From: a virus
Strand: one strand, 5' to 3'
IMG/VR virus record: IMGVR_UViG_3300012204_000007
Location: 56,831 to 120,830 of that record
Length of the DNA stretch: 64,000 nucleotides
Position numbers and translations under genes: made by a program. Shown here piece by piece: positions 23,146 through 33,675 of this stretch (its first letter is position 1; each line of letters opens with the position of its first letter). Under the pieces are notes generated by a model. The model had not been told where the DNA came from. It made no database searches and saw only the letters and a list, made by a program, of their open reading frames with translations.

Positions 23146-26100
23146 ATGCAAAATGTTGACATTCGATTTAGAGCATCGAGCAGTTTCTCCAAAGTACAGG
23201 CTGACCTAGCCGCCCTAGAGGCGCAGGCAGCCTCGCTTGGTGCTGTATTCGATAGGAACGCTAGAGTCAGAGCGCCAGCATTAGTAGACCCTCAATCATG
23301 GCAGCGCGCCACGACAGCCATTGATAGAGCCAGCAACGCATATCGTAATGCTATCTCATCTAGCGGTGTAATGACCACCCAGCAGATTCGTGCTACTTCT
23401 GAGACAGAACGCTATACAAAGGCGCTACAGAGTCAGAAACTATCCATGCAGGATATGTGGAAGCATCGCGGTATTATGAAAGAGGTCTACCGCGACCAGT
23501 TGCGCTATCAGCGTATGACTGCTCAGTATTGGGGCACAGATGTGCAGGGCCGTGCCATTACCGATATCGCTGTTCCTAAGAGTGTGCCTAAAGACCTTGA
23601 TACCATGCGTCGTAAATTGGGTATGTTCGGCAACGTCGTATCCAGCGCGAGCACCCAGGTAATTAACCTAGGTAAGAACATGCAGTGGGCCGGTAGACAG
23701 TTGACTGTTGGTTTCACATATCCCATGGTTCTGTTCGGCGCCGCCGCCGGTATGATGGCATATAAGGTTGAAGACTCTTTTGGTCAGATTAACAAAGTAT
23801 ATGACTATTCATCAGCAGCACTTAGAAACCAGAACGTTCTACTTAATGAACAAACCGCTCTGAGAGAAAAGTCAATGGCCATGGCAGAGACCATTGCTAA
23901 GCGCTATGGTCTGACGGTAGAGAAGACATTGGCTGTAGAGCAGGAACTTGCCGCGACCGGTCTAAAGAACCAGCAACTATTGGCTGCAACGGCAGAGGTT
24001 CAAAGAATCTCTGCTATTGGTGATATTGACCCAAGTCAAACCACCAAGATGATTATTGCATTGCAGACTGCATTCAAACTTAAGGGACAAGAACTTACAG
24101 ACACACTAAACTTTATGAACGCCGCATCTAACGCGACTTCTTTGAGCCTACAAGACATTGCCGAAGCAACACCGCGAGCAGCATCTGGTTTGGCTCAATT
24201 GGGTGTTAATGCACAACAAATGACAATCATGCTTGTCTCTATGCGTGAGGCTGGTGTTGATGCTGCACAGGGCGCTAACGCTCTAAAGTCAGCAACCACA
24301 CGTATCTTGAATCCAGCCATTGTGCAGAAAGCAACTGATGCATATAAAAAGTTTGGTGCTAGCATCGATGTTCAAAAAATTGTTGATAGGTCAAAGGGGA
24401 ATCTATTCGACTTCCTAAAAATACTGGGTCAGGCTGTAAATGCTCAAAAGGATTTGAACCAACAGCAGAAGGCTACGGCTATTGCTGCGCTCTTCGGTAC
24501 TTACCAGTTCAACCGTTTGAATGCGGCTCTTGTTGACATTGGTGATGCTTATAGTGGCGTTAACAACCAGTCTGCCAAGGCAATCGCATTGCAGAAGGAG
24601 TCAAGTGAATCGCTTGCGCACATGGCTGAGGTTTCTGAAAAGGCTATGACCGAGACACCGGCAGCCAGACTACGCAAGGCGTGGGCCGGTCTTCAAATTG
24701 AGTTGGCCGAACTAGGCAAGCCATTCCTAGCAGCAGGAGCAAGAATTCTAGAGGCTGCTTCAAAGTTCGCTGGATTCTTTAATCAAATGTCTGGATGGCA
24801 GAAGAAAGTCGCACTGGGCATTGCGGCGGTAATGGCTCTTGCTGGTCCAATAATCATGCTTGGTGGTCTATTCCTCAACTTGGCAGGACAGTTTGGTAAG
24901 GGTATTGGCGCAATTGCTAAGTTCATCGGTATCTCTAAGTTGTTTACCAAAGAAGAGAAAGCAGCAATTCTGACAGCAGAGGCGCAAAATGCTGCCATGC
25001 AAAAACAAGAATCTGTCACTGTGACCCTTGCAGAAGAAATTAAGATTCTGTCTGCTGCATACGAGCAGGCAACGTTGTCAATGCGTGAGTTTGCCGAGAT
25101 GCAAGGAATCACTGCAACGCGCACAGCAGCGACTACAGGTTTTATTGGCCCGCAGACACAAACAATCGCCGGTCGCCAATTGTCATCTCAAGAGCAAAGT
25201 TACTATGCAGCCACTTCATCTAGAAGCACCGTTGGACGTGGCGGTTCAATTTCTAATGAAAACCGCTTGATGATGGCTCGTAACAGATTAGCATATGACT
25301 ATATGCGCGCAAACAATCAAGTTGCCCGTGATGCCAGCGTAACTGAAAGACGCATAGCAAATGAGGCTCGAATTCGACAAGGCATGTCTAGAACAATTAG
25401 CGGCCAGAATATAATGATGGGCGCTATGGCTGTCTCAGCGGGTGCAATGATGATATCAGAGAATCAGACAGTTGACTCTATAGCCAAATGGACAATGATT
25501 GGTGCATTGGTTGTTCCGGCATTGATGGGCGCTGCTAAGTGGATGTCCGCAATCGCAGTGTCTGCAAGAGCCGCAGCGGCGGCTCAGTTGGTTAGTATGC
25601 GTGCTATGGCTGGTGGGTCAGCAGTATCAGCGCTTGGTACAGCAATGTCTGCTGCTAGGGCTGGTGCGATAGGTTTCGGGGCTGCACTTAATGCTGCTCT
25701 TGGGCCTATTGGCTGGATTGCTCTTGGTTTGACCGCTGTAGTTGGAACATTTATGGTTATTAAAGACCACAACGACAAGATTAAAGAGCAACAGGAAGAA
25801 CTTCTAAAAAAGCAGATTGCTGCTAATGAAGCAATTAGAACTTCAACCGCATCTATTGCTACGAATATGGGTAAGGCTGCTGGTTCATACCAGCAAATGG
25901 CTAATATTGGTGGTGCTTCTAGTGGTGTGACTGGACCACAGTCTCAGTTGCTACAGTCATATAATTACTATAAGAGTGAAGAGGGTCAAAAGGAAACAGC
26001 GGCACTTCAATCCAATGGTAAGTTAATTGATACTGACCAATTGATGGACAAAGTGCGCACCAAGTTCATTGACCTACAGGTGCTTGGTTCTGATACCGCA

Positions 26101-29100
26101 GAGCAAGCGAGGATTGATATTCAAGGAATGCTTACCGCCGCCGGTATGTCATCTATTGATGCAGCCAGAATTGCAGAAGAAACATATAAGCGTCTTGGAG
26201 ATATTGCGAAGATGGATTGGATTAAGCCGATTCAAGACCAAGTTATTGCACTTAACAATGTTCTTAGTAGTCCGCTATCAACAGTAGAGCATCGTAAGAC
26301 ACGCAGCCCTATAACTGCATTTGCTACTGAGATTGATTCTAATCAGGTTAAGTTGCTAGAACAGCAGGCAGATAAGTCTGCTGAAATCTTTAACCAGGCA
26401 ATTGCAAACGCAACCTCACCGCAGCAAGCAAGAAAGTACATAGACGAATACATGAATGCTGCGTTACAAGAGTGGGACAGAGGGTTCATTACTATCTCAC
26501 AATCTACTGAGACCGGAGCCGACAAAGCCCGTGAGATACTTAAGAAGTATGGTATCACTTCTGGCAAGGAGTTTGCTAAAGCATGGGCAGAGAATGCAGA
26601 CTTTAAGAGTGAATTATCTGGTTTGGCGGGCAACGTAAGTACAGCCGAAATTGGTGCACAGGTCGATGCGGCCACAAAGTCTGCCGAGGTATGGGAGCGC
26701 ACGGTTGTAGGAAGAATGACAAGTGCTAACGGAAACCTAGAAGATTCTATCTTGACTGTTGTCGGAGCGCTGGCTGGTTTCAATGAAGCGGCTATCGGCG
26801 TGACCTCAAAAGATGCCGCCAAGAACCTAATGGCAACCAATGCTGAATATCTAAAGTACGCAGACACGCTTGCGCAGATTAATCACCTTACTTCATTGGG
26901 CGTAGACCCAAATTCTAGCGCTATGCTTGAGTTGGAGAATCAACTAACCAGCGCCGGTAAGGCTGCCACCGAGCAGATTAATGAGTTGAATAGACGTTTT
27001 GGTTTTGTGGAAGGCAGAAACGCTACGGAGGCTCTAAATAACCTTATGAATCAGGTTACAAAGAGCACCAAGCATACCGATGATGAAGTAAAGAATGTCA
27101 ATAAGCATCTCAATGCAATGCCTACCCATATTAACGTGCAAATTAAAATTGACCAAATCGGCGGTATTGTACAGTCTGCCATGCAAGGGGTACAAGAAGA
27201 TATGGCTACATCCGCTATGGATAGTTTCAACAGCGGTTGGGACTCTCGCATGAATGCTATGCAAAGCGCACAGGACCGCGCATCCCAGGCTCTAGATAAC
27301 AGGCAGCAGTCGGCACAGGATGCATTTGATGCACGCTGGGAGAGGCGCAAGGAAATGATTGATAAGGCGTACCAGCAGCGTATCGATGCGGTACAGCGTG
27401 AAATCAATGCAGAGCAAAGAGCAGACGAGATTCGCCAGCGTATTTACGAGAAGGAAAAGGCTCGCCTACAGGCTATTGCTGATGCACAGAACACTAATAT
27501 TGACTTTAATACTGCTCTTACTGAGGGCCGTCTAGATGATGCTGCCAAGTTACTTAATAATGCTGGCGTCTCTGCCGCAAATGCGCAGATGGACGCCGAG
27601 GCCGAGGCAGCACAGAACCGTTCACAGGCTCGCATCAATGCTCTTGAGAAGAAGAACGATAGGCTTGAGAAGCAGCGTGATAAAGAAATCAAGCAATTGG
27701 AGAAGATGGAAGAGCGTATGCGCAAGCATCTTGAGCGCATTCAGAATGCGCGTTCCAATGCTTTACAAAAGCAGCAAGAGGACCAGATGGCTTCATTACA
27801 GCGCCAGAGAGACTTCGAAAAGGCTATGCTTGACCAGCGTCTAGAACTATTCAAGTCTTATACTGCACGCAACCAGAAAGACCTTAAGCGCTGGATGGAT
27901 GAGGTCGGACTTTCATATGATGACTTCGGTAAAGATGTTAAGGCAAAGGGCGAATCTTGGAGCACCTACTTCCAGAAGAGTTTGTCTGCACATATCCGTC
28001 AGGCTGGTACAGAAGTAATGAATGATAACATCTGGGAGAATGTTGGTAAGGGAATTGCTGCCAAGTTGCTTAAGGGCCTTGGTTTCACCGGTCTTGCAGA
28101 TTTCCGTAACTTTGTACGAACGGGAACGATGAAGGCCCCCGAGGATTTGGGCGGTAAGAAGCCACCAGAGGTTCGTCACACGGGTGGTATCGTTGGTGGC
28201 ATCGGCGGTCGTAATCGTGGTAATATTCCAAATACTTATAAGGGCATGCATCGCTCTGAGAGAATGGTTCGCGCACAAAAGGGTGAATATATTGTTAATA
28301 AGAACTCATCCGCCAAGCATGCAGAAATTCTAAAGTCTATTAACGATGGTTCGTTTGACCCATCACGAGGCATCCTAGGTGGTGCTATAGATTATGAATT
28401 TAATCCAAATGAAGGATTCGGTGGTCCAGGCGCATTGATTGCAGCAGCCGCAGCGGCCATGTTTGCAAAGGGTGTCGCTGGGGCTTTCCAAAATGCATAC
28501 GCAGTAGGTGCAGATAAAGCAGCCAAGAATGCTGTCGGCGGTATATTCTCCGGAGCGCCAGGAACCTATGCTGGTCTTACTCTTGACGCAGAGCAGATTA
28601 AGAATGCAGCCATAATTGCTAGCGTTGGTTCTGGGATGGGAATGAGCACGCGCGACCTAGAGATTGGTATTATGACTTCTATCACTGAGTCTATGCTTAG
28701 AAACCTATCTGGTGGAGACAGAGATTCAGCAGGTCTGTTCCAGCAACGACCTTCACAGGGATGGGGCTCGTTCGAGCAGGTTACAAATCCTAAGTATGCA
28801 GCCACTACATTCTTTAGTCGTCTAAGAAATCTTGATGGTCGCGGAGACATGTCTCCATGGATGGCTGCGCAGTCTGTACAGCGCTCTGCGTTTTCCGATG
28901 GGTCTAACTACGCCAAGTACTGGGCAGCAGCCCGCGCGATTTTCACAGGCGGTCTCACGAAGGCTCCTGGTGGTGGTAAGGGTTATGTCCCTGGTGGTGG
29001 TGGTAAGCATTGGCCAACCACACGTTCTCCATACGGAGCAATACACGATGCATATACAGGATTCCCCGCTGTAGACTTTAGTGTTGCAACAGGCAACCCA

Positions 29101-29622
29101 GCATATGCTGTTGCAGACGGTACTATTACGCGCTCACAAGACTTGGTCGGTAATGATGGTCGAGTTTCAAATGGAGGATACTATTCATATGGTCGTGTTA
29201 TTCAACTGCGTACCGACCAGGGGCCAGAAGTTCTTTATGCCCACCTTAACAGTCGCAGCGTTACCGCTGGTCAGCGAGTAAAGGGAGGTGCCATAATCGG
29301 TAGAACTGGTAACACAGGACACTCGTTTGGCTCACACCTTCACTTTGGAGCGACAAATGGACCGCTTGCATGGCTACGAAGGGGAGGCACAATTAGATAT
29401 GACAACACCCCAGCCATGCTTCACAAGGGAGAGACTGTATTAACTGACAATCTTACCAAGCAATTCAAGAACAATGTTGCATCAGGGGGCAATGACCGGT
29501 ATGATTTTACTATTGACCTTCGCGGAGCATATATCAAGGAAGATGTTGATATTGAGAAGGCCGTAGATGCCGCAATTGCTAAAAAAGAGAATAGACTTGG
29601 ACGAAAGAGGATTGTTAACTAA
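23146..29622 (+). CDS. Tape measure protein with two putative wall-degrading domains
   Basis: At 2,158 residues this is the longest gene; at roughly 0.15 nm per residue it predicts a tail near 320 nm. The N-terminal half is helical with hydrophobic segments near 190-205, 548-592 and 760-870 that may form the DNA channel. A highly charged coiled coil spans ~1360-1600. Near 1845-1875, ITESMLRNLSGGDRDSAGLF followed by QQRPSQGWG resembles a lysozyme/transglycosylase-like segment of actinophage proteins. Residues ~1966-2070 are an M23-type zinc peptidase, with a His/Asp start and GSHLHFG. These would open the wall during DNA entry. Confidence 0.93.
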   Translation: MQNVDIRFRASSSFSKVQADLAALEAQAASLGAVFDRNARVRAPALVDPQSWQRATTAIDRASNAYRNAISSSGVMTTQQIRATSETERYTKALQSQKLSMQDMWKHRGIMKEVYRDQLRYQRMTAQYWGTDVQGRAITDIAVPKSVPKDLDTMRRKLGMFGNVVSSASTQVINLGKNMQWAGRQLTVGFTYPMVLFGAAAGMMAYKVEDSFGQINKVYDYSSAALRNQNVLLNEQTALREKSMAMAETIAKRYGLTVEKTLAVEQELAATGLKNQQLLAATAEVQRISAIGDIDPSQTTKMIIALQTAFKLKGQELTDTLNFMNAASNATSLSLQDIAEATPRAASGLAQLGVNAQQMTIMLVSMREAGVDAAQGANALKSATTRILNPAIVQKATDAYKKFGASIDVQKIVDRSKGNLFDFLKILGQAVNAQKDLNQQQKATAIAALFGTYQFNRLNAALVDIGDAYSGVNNQSAKAIALQKESSESLAHMAEVSEKAMTETPAARLRKAWAGLQIELAELGKPFLAAGARILEAASKFAGFFNQMSGWQKKVALGIAAVMALAGPIIMLGGLFLNLAGQFGKGIGAIAKFIGISKLFTKEEKAAILTAEAQNAAMQKQESVTVTLAEEIKILSAAYEQATLSMREFAEMQGITATRTAATTGFIGPQTQTIAGRQLSSQEQSYYAATSSRSTVGRGGSISNENRLMMARNRLAYDYMRANNQVARDASVTERRIANEARIRQGMSRTISGQNIMMGAMAVSAGAMMISENQTVDSIAKWTMIGALVVPALMGAAKWMSAIAVSARAAAAAQLVSMRAMAGGSAVSALGTAMSAARAGAIGFGAALNAALGPIGWIALGLTAVVGTFMVIKDHNDKIKEQQEELLKKQIAANEAIRTSTASIATNMGKAAGSYQQMANIGGASSGVTGPQSQLLQSYNYYKSEEGQKETAALQSNGKLIDTDQLMDKVRTKFIDLQVLGSDTAEQARIDIQGMLTAAGMSSIDAARIAEETYKRLGDIAKMDWIKPIQDQVIALNNVLSSPLSTVEHRKTRSPITAFATEIDSNQVKLLEQQADKSAEIFNQAIANATSPQQARKYIDEYMNAALQEWDRGFITISQSTETGADKAREILKKYGITSGKEFAKAWAENADFKSELSGLAGNVSTAEIGAQVDAATKSAEVWERTVVGRMTSANGNLEDSILTVVGALAGFNEAAIGVTSKDAAKNLMATNAEYLKYADTLAQINHLTSLGVDPNSSAMLELENQLTSAGKAATEQINELNRRFGFVEGRNATEALNNLMNQVTKSTKHTDDEVKNVNKHLNAMPTHINVQIKIDQIGGIVQSAMQGVQEDMATSAMDSFNSGWDSRMNAMQSAQDRASQALDNRQQSAQDAFDARWERRKEMIDKAYQQRIDAVQREINAEQRADEIRQRIYEKEKARLQAIADAQNTNIDFNTALTEGRLDDAAKLLNNAGVSAANAQMDAEAEAAQNRSQARINALEKKNDRLEKQRDKEIKQLEKMEERMRKHLERIQNARSNALQKQQEDQMASLQRQRDFEKAMLDQRLELFKSYTARNQKDLKRWMDEVGLSYDDFGKDVKAKGESWSTYFQKSLSAHIRQAGTEVMNDNIWENVGKGIAAKLLKGLGFTGLADFRNFVRTGTMKAPEDLGGKKPPEVRHTGGIVGGIGGRNRGNIPNTYKGMHRSERMVRAQKGEYIVNKNSSAKHAEILKSINDGSFDPSRGILGGAIDYEFNPNEGFGGPGALIAAAAAAMFAKGVAGAFQNAYAVGADKAAKNAVGGIFSGAPGTYAGLTLDAEQIKNAAIIASVGSGMGMSTRDLEIGIMTSITESMLRNLSGGDRDSAGLFQQRPSQGWGSFEQVTNPKYAATTFFSRLRNLDGRGDMSPWMAAQSVQRSAFSDGSNYAKYWAAARAIFTGGLTKAPGGGKGYVPGGGGKHWPTTRSPYGAIHDAYTGFPAVDFSVATGNPAYAVADGTITRSQDLVGNDGRVSNGGYYSYGRVIQLRTDQGPEVLYAHLNSRSVTAGQRVKGGAIIGRTGNTGHSFGSHLHFGATNGPLAWLRRGGTIRYDNTPAMLHKGETVLTDNLTKQFKNNVASGGNDRYDFTIDLRGAYIKEDVDIEKAVDAAIAKKENRLGRKRIVN

Positions 29623-30089
29623 TGGCTGGATGGAAAGATAACCCGATTATGACCTGGGCCGGTACAAAAGTGACCGAGCACGGTAGGGCTCCATTGTCAC
29701 AAAGTACAGAACGCATCGGTACTGATAAGCGTATGGCTGATGGTACCCTTCGTCGCCAATTTGTTTCAACTAAGCGCTCGTGGCAAGTTTCTTGGGAAAA
29801 CATTCCTAGCAGGAATAATATATCTGGTGCAATTACAACTGCCGATGGCGGTATGTCTGGTACAGACACTGAGGCATTCTACAATGCTAACCACGGTTCA
29901 TTTAGAATGATTCTAAGGCGCGGTAGCGCAATTAATATAGCAGACCCAAACCCAGCAGAGTCAGCGCTCCCATATGAAGATACTAACTTCTACGTTGTGA
30001 ATGTAATGATAACAGACTTTAGCAAGGAGGTTCGCAAGCGCGGCAAGGTGGACCTTTGGGGTATGTCTGTTACGCTTGAAGAGGTATAG
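29622..30089 (+). CDS. Distal tail / minor tail protein
   Basis: This 155-residue protein starts on the last base of the tape measure stop. The pattern (RRQFVSTKRSWQVSWENIPS ... GSFRMILRRG ... VVNVMITDFS) suits the small distal tail proteins that follow tape measure genes and form the hub at the tail tip. Assigned by place and strand-rich composition. Confidence 0.65.
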   Translation: MAGWKDNPIMTWAGTKVTEHGRAPLSQSTERIGTDKRMADGTLRRQFVSTKRSWQVSWENIPSRNNISGAITTADGGMSGTDTEAFYNANHGSFRMILRRGSAINIADPNPAESALPYEDTNFYVVNVMITDFSKEVRKRGKVDLWGMSVTLEEV

Positions 30090-33000
30090 TGAAAACTAAT
30101 AGCACAGTAAGAACCTCTATTACAAATAACTTAAGCGTTGATATTGGGACGGTCCTAAATGCCGAATGGCAGATGAACCGTTTCTATAGGACGGCGGTAG
30201 ACAATACTCCGACCGAGGATAGCGAGGGCTATGATATTGAGTACTTTCCAATTGAGTCTATTACAAAAGCGAACCGCCCCAAGGCCGGTATTATCAAGGC
30301 TGTTGTAGGACAGGCTGTTGTTGATACAGAATATCATGATGCCGTACCGCCAGCCCGCTACTATGTAGTAAGCCATAGCGACGTATACAAGTATTGGCAG
30401 TCACCCTACAGTGCAGCACCAAGCACATTCCTGCTTACTACCTGCAAGCCTCAGGTCACCTATGTTGAAGAGAACCAAGTTTCGGGAGCAGATGTACCTC
30501 GTACTGTAAACGCAAATAAGATTTACTTTACTATTGAAAATACGTATGCGTATCCAACTGAGATAGACGTTCAGATTAAGACAACTACAGGCGGAGCATG
30601 GACTACTGTCGCTAGTGAAGTAGATTTTACAATTGGTCCGGGCGGTAAAGTAGAACTATGGTACACGGGCTCAGGTTGGACAAGCACCAAGAACCTAGCC
30701 AACTCAACTACGATATCTGCCGTACGCCTGCTTGTTAATAAGATGAACAAGGAGGCTTACTTCAATCTTATTGAGTTGGGTGTGTCTTTAGAGTTGGACT
30801 TGTCACCTGACATGGTTTCTTGGAATGATACATTCTCTATGGGAGAGTCAGACTTCATTACTCCGCTTGGTCAGATTTCATCTAACTCTGGTCAAGTAGA
30901 GTTGTTCAACGATGCCGGTAAATACTCAAATACTAACTCTGGCAGCATCCTATATGGCTTACTAGACAAGGGAGTTATCTTCCGATGCTGGACCAAGTAC
31001 GGCGCGCAGTTAGTTCAGGAATTTGAAATGTTCTCAGATACTTGGGAGGGTACCGACGACTCGGCAACAGTTGTGCTGACAGATGGAACTAAGTTCTTTA
31101 TGGATGAAAAGCCTGGCGCGGTAATGTATACAAACATTTCAGTCCAAGAGGCGATTTGGCGTATATGTGACGTTATCGGTTTTAACAATTATAAAGTCAC
31201 AGCCATCGACTCGACGCCGCATTCTATGATAGATATTTTCTGGACTGACGAAGAGAAGACCGCATGGGAAATCTTTGGTGAACTAGCGAGAGCAACCCAA
31301 ACCGCTATCTACTTTGATTCGTTCGGGGTATTGCAGGTAAAGACTCGTGGCGTTGCATGGGATGATACCAGAACTGTAGATTATGATTTTATTAGAAACA
31401 GCGTGGCAGGCGGCCAGCCCTCAAATATTGTATCTCTAACAGAAGAAACACAATATGAAGCAAACAAGGTCACCATCAACTGGCAGCCAACAGGTTTCTC
31501 AGAAAGAGTAGATAATATTGTCCCGTTTGAGGTCGTATGGGAACCAGATAACGCTGTTGTATTGCGCGCGACCGAACTAGGAAAGAACTTCCTAATTGGA
31601 GATATGACTTTGAACCTTCCTCTCAAGGAGGGTTCTACCTGGCCATGGAACGGTTATGCAAATATTGAGGGTGAGTTCATACAGTTTGATGCCAAGCGAT
31701 ATATTTATTATAATGCATCAGGAGTTAGAACTTCGCAGTGGGTAGTAGATTATGAAACTCAAAAGAGATTTGATGAGACCACATCTGCATCAAACATACA
31801 TCTAAACCATTATACCGGTGAGTTACGTGTGAAAGAGCGCGGCCTGTGGAACACAGAAGAAAAGAACCACCGTGTCGATATGAATGGTTGGACCAGCCGT
31901 CGTAAAAGGAATTATGGAACGGCCAACTCACCATGCTCTGGTGTTCGACTACATGCTGCCGAGTCTCTAGTTAGAGTCTCTGGACCTAAAACCTTAGATA
32001 TGGATGATTACACATATCTAACACATGGCGCGGCGGTAGACCAAGGATATTACTACCTTGGAACGTCTATGCGTATTGATAAGACTGCTCATAAGGATAA
32101 ATGCGGCGGTATCTTTTTCCATGGCGCCGATGGTTACGGTACTGGATACTTCCTTGAAATTATGACTACCTCTCGCATGAGTGCAAAGATGCGTCAGTAC
32201 AGAAACGAAGTATTATTCTACTCAATGAAGTCAGACGGTACCAAGAAGCACTATGGTGGCATGGAGGTTGTTCTAAAGGACAAGTCGAAGACAAATAATA
32301 ATGGTGCTACTACCAATCTTGACGTTGGTGCGCGTATGGCTATTATCGAAGATAGATTCATAGATTTTGATATCTGGTTCGAAGTGCTTGGGAATAATGA
32401 CCATCGTATACAGATTTGGGCCAACGGACATTACTTGTTTGAGGCTATAGTTCCTTCTGGTTCTGGTTGGCAGCACGCGCGCTCCGGGTTGGTCGGGCTA
32501 TATGCACGTGGACAGTCAAGCCTTTCATTTGATTATTTTTATGGAATTAATAATCTTGGTGTCGACCCTATCGATGCTGAGCCATATTTTGACCGTATTG
32601 ATGGGGCATACCGTGGCGACCAATCTCTGGGAGATTGGGATTATGAAGTCCGAAAGGTACGTCGAAAGATTCGCAATAAATGGACTAAGGTCAAGTCTAA
32701 GTACAACCAGAGATTTATGGAAGAGTTCGGGCCGGTAGTTCATGAAATGCGTAGATTTGATGTTAAGTTTACTACAGAGACACCAGTTCTAGAATCTAAA
32801 CTATACTTCTCTAATACAACTCAGGCTCTATGTAGTGAGTTTAGTGGAAGCATTAGCGGCGCCGAGTTCGTCATGACAAACAAACACCGCCAGAATGCTA
32901 TTATATCCGGTGATGATGAACGCACTACTATGGGTAATGGAACTATTAATCATAAACTGTTTGTTTATGGTCGCCCAGTCATCCAGAAAGATGCTCGTCA

Positions 33001-33310
33001 GATTACAAAAACTGATGACTGGTCACAGCGTCGACGTGGTGTGATAGATATTGAATATAATTCACAGTGGATTCAGAACGAACAAGAGGCCAATAGATTC
33101 GCAGATTGGCTGACAACGCATTGGTCTCGTAGCGACACCACATTGAATGTTGAAGTATTTGGTAATCCTCTGATAGAGATTGCCGATGTAGTCAATGTTA
33201 CCTACCGCCACATTAACAGTAAGTTCTATGTGATTGGGATAAACAATACCTGGGACAATGGCCTACAGACCCAACTGACACTGCGTAAAGTATCTACAGC
33301 ACTAGTGTAG
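30089..33310 (+). CDS. Large minor tail protein / tail tip hub with LamG-like insert
   Basis: This 1,073-residue protein starts at GTG on the last base of the previous stop. The N-terminal half has the strand-rich layout of tail-associated hub proteins. Residues ~640-840 form a jelly-roll-like insert (GYYYLGTSMRIDKTAHKDKC ... HRIQIWANGHYLFE ... GLVGLYARGQSSLSFDYFYG), which may bind host glycans. The C-terminal part returns to hub-like strands (NPLIEIADVVNVTYRH). It is the likely centre of the tail tip. Confidence 0.75.
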   Translation: MKTNSTVRTSITNNLSVDIGTVLNAEWQMNRFYRTAVDNTPTEDSEGYDIEYFPIESITKANRPKAGIIKAVVGQAVVDTEYHDAVPPARYYVVSHSDVYKYWQSPYSAAPSTFLLTTCKPQVTYVEENQVSGADVPRTVNANKIYFTIENTYAYPTEIDVQIKTTTGGAWTTVASEVDFTIGPGGKVELWYTGSGWTSTKNLANSTTISAVRLLVNKMNKEAYFNLIELGVSLELDLSPDMVSWNDTFSMGESDFITPLGQISSNSGQVELFNDAGKYSNTNSGSILYGLLDKGVIFRCWTKYGAQLVQEFEMFSDTWEGTDDSATVVLTDGTKFFMDEKPGAVMYTNISVQEAIWRICDVIGFNNYKVTAIDSTPHSMIDIFWTDEEKTAWEIFGELARATQTAIYFDSFGVLQVKTRGVAWDDTRTVDYDFIRNSVAGGQPSNIVSLTEETQYEANKVTINWQPTGFSERVDNIVPFEVVWEPDNAVVLRATELGKNFLIGDMTLNLPLKEGSTWPWNGYANIEGEFIQFDAKRYIYYNASGVRTSQWVVDYETQKRFDETTSASNIHLNHYTGELRVKERGLWNTEEKNHRVDMNGWTSRRKRNYGTANSPCSGVRLHAAESLVRVSGPKTLDMDDYTYLTHGAAVDQGYYYLGTSMRIDKTAHKDKCGGIFFHGADGYGTGYFLEIMTTSRMSAKMRQYRNEVLFYSMKSDGTKKHYGGMEVVLKDKSKTNNNGATTNLDVGARMAIIEDRFIDFDIWFEVLGNNDHRIQIWANGHYLFEAIVPSGSGWQHARSGLVGLYARGQSSLSFDYFYGINNLGVDPIDAEPYFDRIDGAYRGDQSLGDWDYEVRKVRRKIRNKWTKVKSKYNQRFMEEFGPVVHEMRRFDVKFTTETPVLESKLYFSNTTQALCSEFSGSISGAEFVMTNKHRQNAIISGDDERTTMGNGTINHKLFVYGRPVIQKDARQITKTDDWSQRRRGVIDIEYNSQWIQNEQEANRFADWLTTHWSRSDTTLNVEVFGNPLIEIADVVNVTYRHINSKFYVIGINNTWDNGLQTQLTLRKVSTALV

Positions 33311-33311
33311 T

Positions 33312-33339
33312 TTGCAATATAGCCCTATTGCGCTATAAT
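33312..33339 (+). promoter_or_regulatory. Promoter TTGCAA-N16-TATAAT for a leaderless gene
   Basis: The -35 is at 33312-33317 and the -10 at 33334-33339. The ATG at 33346 follows after 6 bases. It opens the fibre gene group. Confidence 0.8.
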
Positions 33340-33345
33340 TAAATC

Positions 33346-33675
33346 ATGGCCACTGATATTTATAGAGACTTCGACCCGAACTTAACAATTCCAATCGGAT
33401 TGAAAAACACTCGTATCTCAATGCTACCAGATGTTCAGCAAGACCTAGCGGAGCCAGATGCAGATATTGATATTCAGGAAGATACTCTATCAGATGATGA
33501 TAGCCAACTCGATGAAGACGAAGTCGGAGACGAGTTGGATGTTCCTGGGTCATTTACAATAATATCTCAAACTGTTCGCACTGCGCCAGACGGTAATCAA
33601 GTTGTTGATATTGTTATTGATGTTGAAGAGGTTACCGGTGCAGTTAAATACGAAATTAGGATAGTGCCAGCATGA
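33346..33675 (+). CDS. Small tail protein: acidic linker plus half a fibronectin III domain
   Basis: This 109-residue protein has a very acidic middle (EDTLSDDDSQLDEDEVGDE). Residues ~67-109 (PGSFTIISQTVRTAPDGNQV, then a strand ending VKYEIRIVPA) look like strands A, B and C of a fibronectin type III fold; the rest of that fold is missing here but appears at the start of the gene at 34510. The last 4 bases overlap the next gene. Confidence 0.7.
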   Translation: MATDIYRDFDPNLTIPIGLKNTRISMLPDVQQDLAEPDADIDIQEDTLSDDDSQLDEDEVGDELDVPGSFTIISQTVRTAPDGNQVVDIVIDVEEVTGAVKYEIRIVPA

